Source: Planctomycetota bacterium
GTDB taxonomy: Bacteria > Planctomycetota > UBA11346
Direction: 5' to 3'
DNA length: 6,327 nt
NCBI GenBank assembly: GCA_024641365.1
Contig: JAHEDF010000193.1
Coordinates: 1 to 6,327, forward strand
Shown here piece by piece: positions 1 to 6,327 of the stretch; position 1 is the stretch's first letter; the number at the start of each line of letters is the position of its first letter. Under the pieces are notes generated by a model, which ran no database searches, had not been told where the DNA came from, and worked only from the letters and a program-made list of their open reading frames with translations. The position numbers and the translations under genes are program-made.

Positions 1-3000
1 TGACCGGACATTCCGTAAACGAAGCACTTGGTCGCAATCCCCGTTTTTTATATGGAGAAAAAACTGAACAAGCAGCTCGCGAAGCTATTCAGAAAGCCAT
101 GCACGATGGTCAACCCATTCGCATCGAATTACAATCATATAGAAAAGATAATACGACGTGGTGGAATGATTTATCAATCACGCCAGTTTATGATGATCGT
201 GGCCGGCTCATTTATTGGGTCGGTATTCACAATGATGTCAGTGAACAAAAATTAGCTTCACTAGCGTTGCGGCGTGAACGTGATCGCTTGCGTCGCCAAT
301 TGGGCTTTGCGAATGCAATGGCTTCTGCCGCAGAAGTGGTGGTTTCAGAGGGAGAAACACGTTCTTTGTTAGACGGTATTGCTGAACAAGTCGGGCAAGC
401 GTTGGATGTAGATCGCGCCTTAATTTTTGATGTAGACTTAAAACGCCGCGTTGCAGTGGGTTTGTGCGAATGGCTCAATCCACAGGCAGCCGGTGTGACA
501 TCGGTTTTGGATGTGTATCCGTTAGATCTTTTTAAACATAGTCTAGAAAAAGTATTGCAAGATAAAGCCTGGATAGAATCTCATGAGGATGATGTTTGTG
601 AAGAATTTAAATTAGATGGCAGCGATCCATTATTACATGGCCGCATGAATGTCCGCAGCCTCGTTTGGTATCCTTTTCAATTTAATACTGACTGTTTTTA
701 TATATTAATATTAAATCAAGTACGTGAACGACGTAAATGGAAGCACGATGAAATTAGTTTTATAGAATCGGTGAGTAAATTAACGAGTGTTGCATTAGAC
801 AAGGTGCGATTAATTACCCAGCGACGTGTCACTGAAGAAGCGGTGCGTGCAAATGAGATGCGTTACCGCGCCATTGTAGAAGATCAAAGCGAGTTGATTT
901 GTCGTTTTCGTAGTGATTCCGTTATAACCTTTGTAAATGAAGCATATTGCCGTTATTTTAAGAAAAAGCGCAGTGACCTTGAAGGTCACAGTTATATGCC
1001 GTTATTGCCCACCGAAGACCGAGAACAAATACATCGGCAGTTTGCAGAATTAACACCTGATAATAATATTATTACCTATATTCATCGGGTAGTACTCGAA
1101 TCAGGTATCCGCTGGTTGCAATGGACTGCGCGTGGATTTTTTGATGATGTGGGACAAGCGGTGGAATTTCAAGCGGTTGGTCAAGATATTACAGAACGCA
1201 AAAAAGCGGAAGACAATTTACGTGCGAGCGAGGAAAGTTTCCGTAGTTTAGTAGAGCAAGCACCAGAGGGTATATTAATTGCAGATAGACATGGCCATTA
1301 TGTCGAAGCGAATCCAGTCGCTTGTGGGTTGGTTGGTTTTACACGCAAAGAATTACTGACCATGAAGATTAGTGATTTATTAACAAATGAAGATGCGCGT
1401 GCGCTAAATGAACGCATGCGATTATATGCAGAGGGGCATACGTTATTTGGTGAACGTTGCTTCAAACGTAAAAATGGTTCGTTAGTGCAAGTCGAAATGA
1501 TTGCAAAAATGTTGCCGGACAATCGCTTATTGGCGATTGTCCGTGACTTAAGTGAACGATTAAAATTGGAACGTTCCTTACGTGAAGCGAAAGATGCAGC
1601 TGAACAAGCCAATATGGCAAAAAGTGCATTCTTGGCCAATATGAGTCATGAAATTCGTACGCCGATGAACGGTATTTTAGGCATGCTTGGGCTTATTTTA
1701 GATTCACCGTTGGATGATGAGTCACGTGAATTTGCAGAAACAGCACGGGTGTCCGGCGAACATTTATTAACCATTATTAATGACATCCTAGACTTTTCAA
1801 AAATTGAAGCTGATCGCATGGATTTGGAACAAATTGTATTTGAACTGCCTATTTTAATAGAAGAAACGGTTACCTTGTTTGCTGAGCAAGCACACGGTAA
1901 AGGTATTGAAATTATTTGTTTTGTTCATCCCGAGGTGCCTTTAGCAGTACGTGGCGATCCATCTCGAGTTCGCCAAATATTAATTAATTTAATTGGTAAT
2001 GCGGTTAAATTTACCACTGAGGGTGAAGTGGTGGTGCGCGTTGGTGTGATTGGCGATCATGTTGGCGGAAACACGGATAAATTTCAAACCTTACCCCACG
2101 TCACCTTACCAGGCACAAATATCTCCAAGGCCCCCGAACACTATGATGGTTCGGTGCGTTTACGAGTAACGGTATCTGATACTGGTCCCGGCATTCCCAC
2201 AGAAGCGCAGCCGCGTTTATTCGAAGCATTTTCTCAAGCAGATACATCGACTACGCGCCGCTATGGTGGAACGGGACTTGGGTTAGCAATATCTCGTCAT
2301 TTGGTTGAATTAATGGGTGGAAAAATAGGTTTCACGACCAGTGAATCGGGAACGGTGTTTTATTTCGCTATTGAATTGGGCTTACCGGATTTACCAGCAG
2401 ATCCGATGTTGGTGCCGGAAAATTTACGTGACATGCGTATCTTAGTTGTCGATGACAATCCAAATTGTCGTGATTTTTTATGTGTTCGCATGCAAGCGTG
2501 GGGATTGAAAGCAGAAGCGGTGCCAGACCCAGCACAGGCGCTGCAAATAATTCACGGAACCATGTTAGAAGCCACTCCCGTATCATTAGTGTTAATTGAT
2601 TTACATATGCCGGGCGTTGATGGATTGGCATTAGTGCGAGCCATTGAACAAGAACCAGATTTAAATGAAATTAAAGTCATTGTCATGACGACCATGGGGA
2701 ATCGTGCACAATCACAGGAAGCAAAACGCCTTGGTGCGGTTGGATCAATTACTAAACCAGTACGGTCGATACAATTATTAGATATGTTATTATCGGTTGT
2801 TGGTGCTGGCCGTGAAACGGTCGAATCTATTACACGTACTCAGCAAGTTCGCAGCGGAGTACGCGTATTAGTTGCAGAAGATAATTTAGTAAATCGCCGG
2901 TTAGCATTAGCGCAGTTAAAACAAATGGGCATTCAAGCTGATGCGGTATCTAATGGTCGTGAAGTCTTACAGGTCCTAGAGCGTGCGACCTATGACCTTA

Positions 3001-3686
3001 TTTTAATGGATGGACAAATGCCTGAATTAGATGGCTATTTAACCACCGCAGAAATTCGCCGTTTGGAAACACGCGATCACCATACCATTATTATTGCACT
3101 TACCGCCGACGCATTAAGTGGCGATAAAGAGCGTTGTTTGGCCATGGGTATGGATGATTATTTATCTAAGCCAGTCAAAACGCAAAAATTACATGAGATG
3201 CTGCGGAAATGGTTGCCAGCATTAGATGAGCCCGTGTCAGAAAAAATTACCACTGATGTTTTTGAGGAAGCCTCAGCTGCATACCGTACTATAACGGACC
3301 GCGTCGATCGCCCGACAACGTCGCGCTATCGTCAAATGGTTGAAGACGACCATGGATTAGATGCATCGGTAGTTGAAGATTTATTATCCCAGGGTGGCAT
3401 TGAATTAATTAGTACTTTGAGCGAATCACTACGCCAAGAGGCGATTAAGCAATTGCCACGATTAGCAGAGGCCTTAGCGACTGGCGATCATGCGGTTGCA
3501 AATGCGTCGGTACATGGGCTTAAAGGCGCTGCGTGGAGTTTAGGTTTACGCGAATTTGCGAGTGCCTGTATGGCAATTGAACATGCGATTGAAGTTGGCA
3601 TGGCTGACACCGAGCGCTTACATCAAGAACTGGTAAAAGCCTATGAACGCGGCCAGACTGGGCTGGATAAATTGGTCAGTGGTTAA
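1..3686 (+). CDS. Hybrid sensor histidine kinase (PAS-GAF-PAS-PAS-HisKA-HATPase-REC-REC-HPt), 5' partial
   Basis: A multi-step phosphorelay kinase, open from the left edge; 1227 residues are visible counting from the first full codon at base 3, ending in TAA at 3684. Domains by residue: LOV-like PAS 1-80; GAF about 85-273 after a charged helical linker; PAS 285-398; PAS 410-520; HisKA with phospho-His 549 in HEIRTPMNG; HATPase_c with N-box Asn666 (NAVKFT), G1 DTGPGIP at 726-732 and G2 GGTGLGL at 755-761; REC1 from 811 with Asp817/818, phospho-Asp866, Thr896 and Lys918; REC2 with Glu959/Asp960, phospho-Asp1003, Thr1034 and Lys1056; C-terminal HPt with phospho-His1171 in [12 protein letters not shown]. 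All catalytic and phosphoacceptor residues are present, so an active His-Asp-His relay is expected (inference). No membrane segment lies in the visible part; the missing N-terminus could hold one or further sensor domains. There is no DNA-binding output domain, so an external response regulator is needed. About 34 residues between N and G1 boxes (683-716) form a longer loop than usual. The signal is unknown. Confidence 0.97.
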   Translation, partial: TGHSVNEALGRNPRFLYGEKTEQAAREAIQKAMHDGQPIRIELQSYRKDNTTWWNDLSITPVYDDRGRLIYWVGIHNDVSEQKLASLALRRERDRLRRQLGFANAMASAAEVVVSEGETRSLLDGIAEQVGQALDVDRALIFDVDLKRRVAVGLCEWLNPQAAGVTSVLDVYPLDLFKHSLEKVLQDKAWIESHEDDVCEEFKLDGSDPLLHGRMNVRSLVWYPFQFNTDCFYILILNQVRERRKWKHDEISFIESVSKLTSVALDKVRLITQRRVTEEAVRANEMRYRAIVEDQSELICRFRSDSVITFVNEAYCRYFKKKRSDLEGHSYMPLLPTEDREQIHRQFAELTPDNNIITYIHRVVLESGIRWLQWTARGFFDDVGQAVEFQAVGQDITERKKAEDNLRASEESFRSLVEQAPEGILIADRHGHYVEANPVACGLVGFTRKELLTMKISDLLTNEDARALNERMRLYAEGHTLFGERCFKRKNGSLVQVEMIAKMLPDNRLLAIVRDLSERLKLERSLREAKDAAEQANMAKSAFLANMSHEIRTPMNGILGMLGLILDSPLDDESREFAETARVSGEHLLTIINDILDFSKIEADRMDLEQIVFELPILIEETVTLFAEQAHGKGIEIICFVHPEVPLAVRGDPSRVRQILINLIGNAVKFTTEGEVVVRVGVIGDHVGGNTDKFQTLPHVTLPGTNISKAPEHYDGSVRLRVTVSDTGPGIPTEAQPRLFEAFSQADTSTTRRYGGTGLGLAISRHLVELMGGKIGFTTSESGTVFYFAIELGLPDLPADPMLVPENLRDMRILVVDDNPNCRDFLCVRMQAWGLKAEAVPDPAQALQIIHGTMLEATPVSLVLIDLHMPGVDGLALVRAIEQEPDLNEIKVIVMTTMGNRAQSQEAKRLGAVGSITKPVRSIQLLDMLLSVVGAGRETVESITRTQQVRSGVRVLVAEDNLVNRRLALAQLKQMGIQADAVSNGREVLQVLERATYDLILMDGQMPELDGYLTTAEIRRLETRDHHTIIIALTADALSGDKERCLAMGMDDYLSKPVKTQKLHEMLRKWLPALDEPVSEKITTDVFEEASAAYRTITDRVDRPTTSRYRQMVEDDHGLDASVVEDLLSQGGIELISTLSESLRQEAIKQLPRLAEALATGDHAVANASVHGLKGAAWSLGLREFASACMAIEHAIEVGMADTERLHQELVKAYERGQTGLDKLVSG
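3..245 (+). other. LOV-like PAS domain lacking the photoactive cysteine
   Basis: The first 80 visible residues of the kinase resemble a flavin-binding LOV domain more than a generic PAS. They contain GRNPRFLYG at residues 10-18, SYRKDN at 45-50, WWN at 53-55 and VGIHNDVSE at 73-81. In photoactive LOV domains the corresponding motifs are GxNCRFLQ, NYRKDG, FWN and VGxQxDVT. The cysteine that forms the flavin adduct is replaced by Pro13. Two polar flavin-contacting positions are also changed: the Asn before YRKD is Ser45, and the terminal Gln is His76. Asn55 is kept. A cysteine-based photocycle is therefore excluded. Whether the domain still binds flavin or has become an ordinary PAS sensor or dimerisation module cannot be told from sequence. 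The start of the domain lies outside the window. Confidence 0.75.
1516..1543 (+). repeat. Perfect 11-bp inverted repeat inside the kinase coding region
   Basis: Left arm CGGACAATCGC (1516-1526) and right arm GCGATTGTCCG (1533-1543) are exact reverse complements around the six-base loop TTATTG. The hairpin lies in the segment encoding the end of the third PAS domain (residues around [12 protein letters not shown]). It has no following T-run, so it is not a standard intrinsic terminator. The structure is certain; any function in mRNA folding or translation is unproven. Confidence 0.6.
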
Positions 3687-3790
3687 GCTCTACGGGTAAA
3701 AAATCCCGTTAATAGGCAGAAAATTCCGTATGTTTGTCCGGCAGATGTCGACGCTTTCGTCACTCGTAATGCCGTACATGCTACGCGCCT
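3687..3790 (+). other. Intergenic spacer with a weak hairpin
   Basis: This is the 104-base gap between the kinase and the diiron-protein gene. It holds a small stem, ACGGG (3692-3696) pairing with CCCGT (3705-3709) around an A-rich eight-base loop, not followed by a T-run, so it is a poor terminator. I see no convincing -35/-10 pair and no purine-rich Shine-Dalgarno before the ATG at 3791. Whether the downstream genes are transcribed from here or by read-through from the kinase is open. Confidence 0.3.
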
Positions 3791-4621
3791 ATGACAGTTG
3801 CATCACCCACGGAATTTTTACGCGGACTTCATGAAGAAGTCGCTAATCATGCTGGTATCGGACATTCGCTGCTTGGGAGAATGGAATTAGATCCCAAGCG
3901 GCGTGATGATTTTAAAATATTTTCCAGCCAACATTATCCCTTGGTTGGAACCTTTACGCGTTATTTAGAATTATTGTTATTAAATGCACCGTCATCAGAT
4001 GCAAAAGTGTGGTTGGCAAAAGTATTAGTAGATGAATATGGCGAACGCAGTGACGGGCAAGATCATGCGGCGCATTATCGTATTTTTATGAAAGCCTGTG
4101 GTTGGAAGGACGAAGAAATTGAACACGTGCGATTACATCCAGCAGTTACTGGATTTATTGCCGAACATCTGCGTTTGTGTACTGAAGAGCCATTTTTAGT
4201 CGGGCTTGGCGCGGTTGGCCCAGGTCATGAATGGGCTATTCCGACTATGTTTGAAAATATTTTACGTGGACTGCGGCAGGCGGGATTTGCAGAAAACGAA
4301 ATTGAATATTTCACCCTGCATACGCTGCAAGATATTGATCATGCTGCGTGGCTTGAAGAAGCCTTAGCGAAATTTGCCACCACGGAAGAACAGCAAGCGC
4401 AAATTCGTCGTGGTTGTTTGCTCAGTCTTGCGGCGCGGGAACGGTTATGGTGGGGTATTGCGGATAAAATTAATGCCGGGCGTATGCAAGCGCGCATGCC
4501 ATGGGCAACGAGTGCGACCACCGGCAGCGATATGGTGGAATTAACCAATATAGAATTTAGGCAAGGCATCCATTTTCATATTGATATTCCCTCTATAACG
4601 CGCACTGGCTCTCCTACATAA
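3791..4621 (+). CDS. Heme-oxygenase-like diiron protein (CADD/PqqC/TenA-like, iron-containing redox enzyme family)
   Basis: A 276-residue, soluble, mostly helical protein with no signal peptide. It resembles the heme-oxygenase-like diiron oxidase/oxygenase superfamily, which includes Chlamydia CADD and Nitrosomonas NE1434 and is often labelled TenA- or PqqC-like. The candidate iron ligands are complete: Glu85 and His92 (EYGERSDGQDH), Glu147 (GPGHEW), then His177, Asp181 and His184 in HTLQDIDH. The spacing matches the CADD set Glu81, His88, Glu142, His174, Asp178 and His181 as I recall it. CADD and NE1434 make p-aminobenzoate, using in CADD a sacrificial tyrosine near residue 27 and a lysine near 152. 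No Tyr occurs here before residue 49, and Asn156 is near the lysine position, so that exact reaction is doubtful. The last 40 or so residues form a tail beyond the usual core. ATG 3791 is the only reasonable start, since an in-frame stop lies at 3767; it lacks a clear Shine-Dalgarno. The gene is probably co-transcribed with the ferrochelatase 110 bases downstream. Substrate unknown. Confidence 0.88.
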   Translation: MTVASPTEFLRGLHEEVANHAGIGHSLLGRMELDPKRRDDFKIFSSQHYPLVGTFTRYLELLLLNAPSSDAKVWLAKVLVDEYGERSDGQDHAAHYRIFMKACGWKDEEIEHVRLHPAVTGFIAEHLRLCTEEPFLVGLGAVGPGHEWAIPTMFENILRGLRQAGFAENEIEYFTLHTLQDIDHAAWLEEALAKFATTEEQQAQIRRGCLLSLAARERLWWGIADKINAGRMQARMPWATSATTGSDMVELTNIEFRQGIHFHIDIPSITRTGSPT

Positions 4622-4700
4622 CCCGTGCTGGTTTCGAAGTGAACTCCGTGACAAACACCAATTTTCATATTCTGGATATCCTTGTCCGAATAATGATTGC

Positions 4701-4705
4701 AGAGG
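4701..4705 (+). promoter_or_regulatory. Shine-Dalgarno-like AGAGG serving the ATG at 4713, not the ferrochelatase ATG
   Basis: AGAGG ends seven bases before the ATG at 4713, an ideal spacing. It is 26 bases from the ferrochelatase ATG at 4732, too far to serve it directly. The 15 bases just before 4732 hold no purine-rich site. This arrangement suggests that ribosomes load at 4713 and reach the ferrochelatase start by coupling, or that the start region contains an indel. Confidence 0.4.
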
Positions 4706-4712
4706 CTCATAA

Positions 4713-4739
4713 ATGAGTAAGCGTACGCACCATGAATGA
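4713..4739 (+). CDS. Possible eight-codon leader peptide MSKRTHHE overlapping the ferrochelatase start
   Basis: ATG at 4713 has a well-placed AGAGG upstream and reads MSKRTHHE before TGA at 4737-4739. The stop overlaps the ferrochelatase start codon region (ATG 4732) in another frame, so a terminating ribosome would be next to that ATG. This geometry fits termination-reinitiation coupling. It could instead be the original N-terminus of the ferrochelatase separated by a one-base indel, because the peptide would run naturally into the residues that open the chelatase domain. Eight codons are too few for coding statistics. Confidence 0.3.
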   Translation: MSKRTHHE

Positions 4740-5700
4740 TGGCCTTCTTATTTTAGGTTTTGGCGGTCCAACGCCTGGGTGCTGTGGACGACGTTCAAAC
4801 TGCTCGAAAAATCCAGGTTGTGAAGCCGAGTGCTTCGTATCAGGAATTTTGGGCGACAACCCAGCCCGTGCGACGCGTATTGCGGAAGTCACCAATCACT
4901 ACCACCATTTTGGTGGTTTTAGTCCGTACAATGAATTGACGCAACAACAGGCTGATAAATTAGGACAGGAATTAAAAAGCCGTGGTCGCGAGCTGACTAT
5001 TGCATGTGGGTACCGCCACTGGGCACCATGGTCGATTGATGCGTTGCGCTCTCTGCAAGCAGCCGGCTGTAAACGTGTGCTAATGTTAATTATGGCACCG
5101 CATCAGTCGTCGGTCAGTTGGGATTGGTATTTAAAACATGCCGCCGAAGCAGCTGAACAATTGGGAGATGCCTGCCCGGCATTAGTTGGTGTTGTTGACC
5201 CGTGGTGGAAAGAAACCGGTTATATTACTGGCATTGCGGATGCCGTGCGCGCTGCAACCTCTGATTGGGAACCAGCCCGTTTTGCGGCCGCAACCTTAGT
5301 TTTTACTGCACACGCGATACCACAACCAGTTGAAACAACATCGCCTTATCGCAAACAATTTGTCGAAACGGCCGCTGCTGTCGCTGAGCAATTAGGACAT
5401 GTAGATCACTGCATTGCCTTTCAAAGTCAGCCTGGCGATAGTCGTGTAGCGTGGTCTTCGCCATCCATTGAAGAAGTAATTGAAGCAGCGCATAAAGCAG
5501 GAAAGAAAGATGTGATTGTGCAAGCCGCTGGCTTTTTAGTCGATCACACCGAAGTATTATTTGATTTAGATGTCGAGGCAAAAGAAGTCGCAGATAAATT
5601 AGGTATTACACTGACGCGCGCGCGCTGTGTGCATGATCATCCGGCTTTTATTGCAATGCTGGCCGATCAAGTCGAAAAAGCTTTTGTGCGCTTGTCTTAA
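4732..5700 (+). CDS. hemH: Ferrochelatase (CpfC/HemH fold) with an N-terminal Cys-rich loop
   Basis: A 322-residue class II chelatase that inserts Fe2+ into a porphyrin at the end of heme synthesis. The family motifs run in order: GLLILGFGGP at the N-terminus; HFGGFSPYNELTQQQA; YRHWAPW (His96); MAPHQSS; FTAHAIP with the catalytic-type His194; and GFLVDHTEVLFDLD with Glu274. His194 and Glu274 correspond to B. subtilis His183 and Glu264. Overall it reads more like the coproporphyrin ferrochelatases of Gram-positive bacteria than the usual proteobacterial HemH; Phe10 sits where B. subtilis has Tyr13. The unusual part is residues 13-35, where a loop with Cys17, 18, 24, 30 and 34 (CC-x5-C-x5-C-x3-C) replaces a shorter, Cys-poor stretch. 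The known C-terminal [2Fe-2S] cysteine cluster of some ferrochelatases is not evident. No signal peptide or membrane helix is seen. ATG 4732 is the only in-frame start, as a stop lies at 4714, and it has no Shine-Dalgarno of its own. The symbol cpfC may be more accurate if the substrate is coproporphyrin III. Confidence 0.93.
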   Translation: MNDGLLILGFGGPTPGCCGRRSNCSKNPGCEAECFVSGILGDNPARATRIAEVTNHYHHFGGFSPYNELTQQQADKLGQELKSRGRELTIACGYRHWAPWSIDALRSLQAAGCKRVLMLIMAPHQSSVSWDWYLKHAAEAAEQLGDACPALVGVVDPWWKETGYITGIADAVRAATSDWEPARFAAATLVFTAHAIPQPVETTSPYRKQFVETAAAVAEQLGHVDHCIAFQSQPGDSRVAWSSPSIEEVIEAAHKAGKKDVIVQAAGFLVDHTEVLFDLDVEAKEVADKLGITLTRARCVHDHPAFIAMLADQVEKAFVRLS

Positions 5701-5722
5701 ATTACTTTAAAAGCGATTTATT

Positions 5723-5760
5723 AAAAAATAACCCGACGGATAAACGTCGGGTTATTTTTT
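5723..5760. terminator. Bidirectional intrinsic terminator between convergent genes
   Basis: A perfect 16-bp stem, 5723-5738 pairing with 5745-5760, surrounds the six-base loop GATAAA. The inner part is GC-rich (CCCGACG/CGTCGGG). The outer part is an A-run on the left and a T-run on the right, so each strand presents a GC stem followed by a U-tract. It starts 22 bases after the ferrochelatase stop and lies 17 bases from the stop of the opposite gene, so it can end both transcripts. Confidence 0.93.
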
Positions 5761-5777
5761 TATAAGGAGAATATTTT

Positions 5778-6327
5778 TTAATAAGCGTAGGTGAGCCCAA
5801 ACAGCGAATCTTGGCGGATACTCCATTCGTCATAACCAGCACTTGGACTGACCGTATCTTTTTTCTCGGATTCGTAATAAGCACGTAATCCTAATTCTAC
5901 AGCTAGGTAGCGGGTAATTTGCATGGTGAGACCAGCGGTAATTAAATTTGTGATATGCCCTAAATCGTCGAATTCACTGAACCCCTCATACTGGGCAAAA
6001 AAGCGCACGTCGTAATCACCATCACCGCGTTTGAGTAAATGCTCATAACGGAAAAAGGCTTCAATACCGGTTTCAATGTCGCCATCTTTGTCGGCGACAC
6101 TTGGTCCCCAACGTTGTTGTGCACGCGCACCGATACGAGCTTCGAGCGAATTTTTATCGGGCAAGAAATCTTCATAGCGTTGACCGTAACCACCGCTGAC
6201 ACGACCCGTGGTGGGATCAAATGCATATCCGTACGGATCAGGTCCAGTGAAGACGGTTTCTAAACCCCATCCAAGGTAAATAAAATGCGGTTGAATAATT
6301 TCACGGCGATAAACACCATCATAGCGA
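5778..6327 (-). CDS. Outer-membrane beta-barrel protein, C-terminal part (5' end outside the window)
   Basis: An open frame read leftward from the window edge to TAA at 5778-5780; 182 residues are visible, from base 6326. No start is assigned, since the frame is still open at the edge and residues upstream of the internal TTG at 6162-6164 are equally protein-like (PHFIYLGWGLETVFTG). The chain alternates polar and hydrophobic or aromatic residues in short strands (FFRYEHLL, YDVRFFAQYEGF, YLAVELGLRAYYE), separated by polar Asp/Gly/Lys-rich turns. It ends in a strand with terminal aromatic residue, LFGLTYAY, as expected for a BAM substrate, although Tyr rather than Phe is last. The final two strands recall DUF481 (YdiY-like) or DUF3078-type barrels, but I cannot assign a family with confidence. 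It is convergent to the ferrochelatase and shares its terminator, so no operon link is implied. The signal peptide should lie outside the window. Confidence 0.75.
   Translation of the reverse strand, partial: RYDGVYRREIIQPHFIYLGWGLETVFTGPDPYGYAFDPTTGRVSGGYGQRYEDFLPDKNSLEARIGARAQQRWGPSVADKDGDIETGIEAFFRYEHLLKRGDGDYDVRFFAQYEGFSEFDDLGHITNLITAGLTMQITRYLAVELGLRAYYESEKKDTVSPSAGYDEWSIRQDSLFGLTYAY

Noticed and set aside
973..989. 17-base palindrome GTGACCTT-G-AAGGTCAC in the kinase gene
   Set aside because: It is perfect but short with a one-base centre, lies inside the coding region, and occurs once. There is no sign of an operator role.
1298..2631. Minus-strand open frames inside the kinase gene
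   Set aside because: They lie opposite a continuous, motif-complete coding region and have no recognisable domain, so they are shadows of the real frame.
3692..3709. Hairpin after the kinase stop codon as a possible terminator
   Set aside because: Only five base pairs, and no T-run follows, so termination is not supported.
4571..4680. Partial repeat of ATTTTCATATT at about 4572 and 4661
   Set aside because: An 11-base match in AT-rich sequence, diverging immediately after; too weak to call a duplication.
4664..4694. Possible promoter for the ferrochelatase (TTCATA, then AATAAT)
   Set aside because: Spacing is 19 bases, the -35 matches only four of six, and the region is AT-rich, so chance matches are likely.
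4639..4716. 25-codon frame starting at GTG between the diiron protein and the ferrochelatase
   Set aside because: No Shine-Dalgarno and no recognisable protein. It is kept only as context for the overlapping starts, not called as a gene.
5763..5768. AAGGAG on the + strand just after the terminator
   Set aside because: No plus-strand gene follows; the real gene here reads leftward, so the match is coincidental.

Overview
The window looks like ordinary chromosomal DNA of a Gram-negative bacterium, most plausibly a gammaproteobacterium with moderate GC (mid-40s percent by eye, many TTA/AAT/ATT codons). The Gram-negative call rests on the partial outer-membrane beta-barrel gene at the right edge. 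The taxonomic call is an inference, because there is no rRNA or marker gene here. I see no mobile element, CRISPR array, tRNA or rRNA.

Layout: bases 1-3686 (+) hold most of a large hybrid sensor histidine kinase whose N-terminus lies outside the window. Its order is LOV-like PAS, GAF, PAS, PAS, HisKA, HATPase_c, REC, REC, HPt. Bases 3791-4621 (+) encode a helical heme-oxygenase-like diiron protein of the CADD/PqqC/TenA type with a complete set of candidate iron ligands. Bases 4732-5700 (+) encode a ferrochelatase of the CpfC/HemH fold with a five-cysteine loop close to its N-terminus. A perfect 16-bp stem-loop with flanking A and T runs (5723-5760) ends this rightward block and also serves the leftward gene facing it. 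Bases 5778-6327 (-) are the C-terminal part of an outer-membrane beta-barrel protein that runs off the window.

How they may work together: the kinase carries every phosphorelay site from the kinase His to the HPt His. It would pass phosphate to an external response regulator that is not in view. The diiron protein and the ferrochelatase are 110 bases apart on the same strand with no terminator between them, so co-transcription is plausible. Both deal with iron (a diiron cofactor and iron insertion into porphyrin), but no functional link can be proven from sequence alone.

The points most worth a second look are the Cys-rich loop of the ferrochelatase, its Gram-positive-type sequence in an apparently Gram-negative genome, the Shine-Dalgarno-led eight-codon reading frame overlapping its start, the diiron protein's apparent lack of the tyrosine and lysine used by CADD, and the LOV-like domain with proline in place of the photoactive cysteine.
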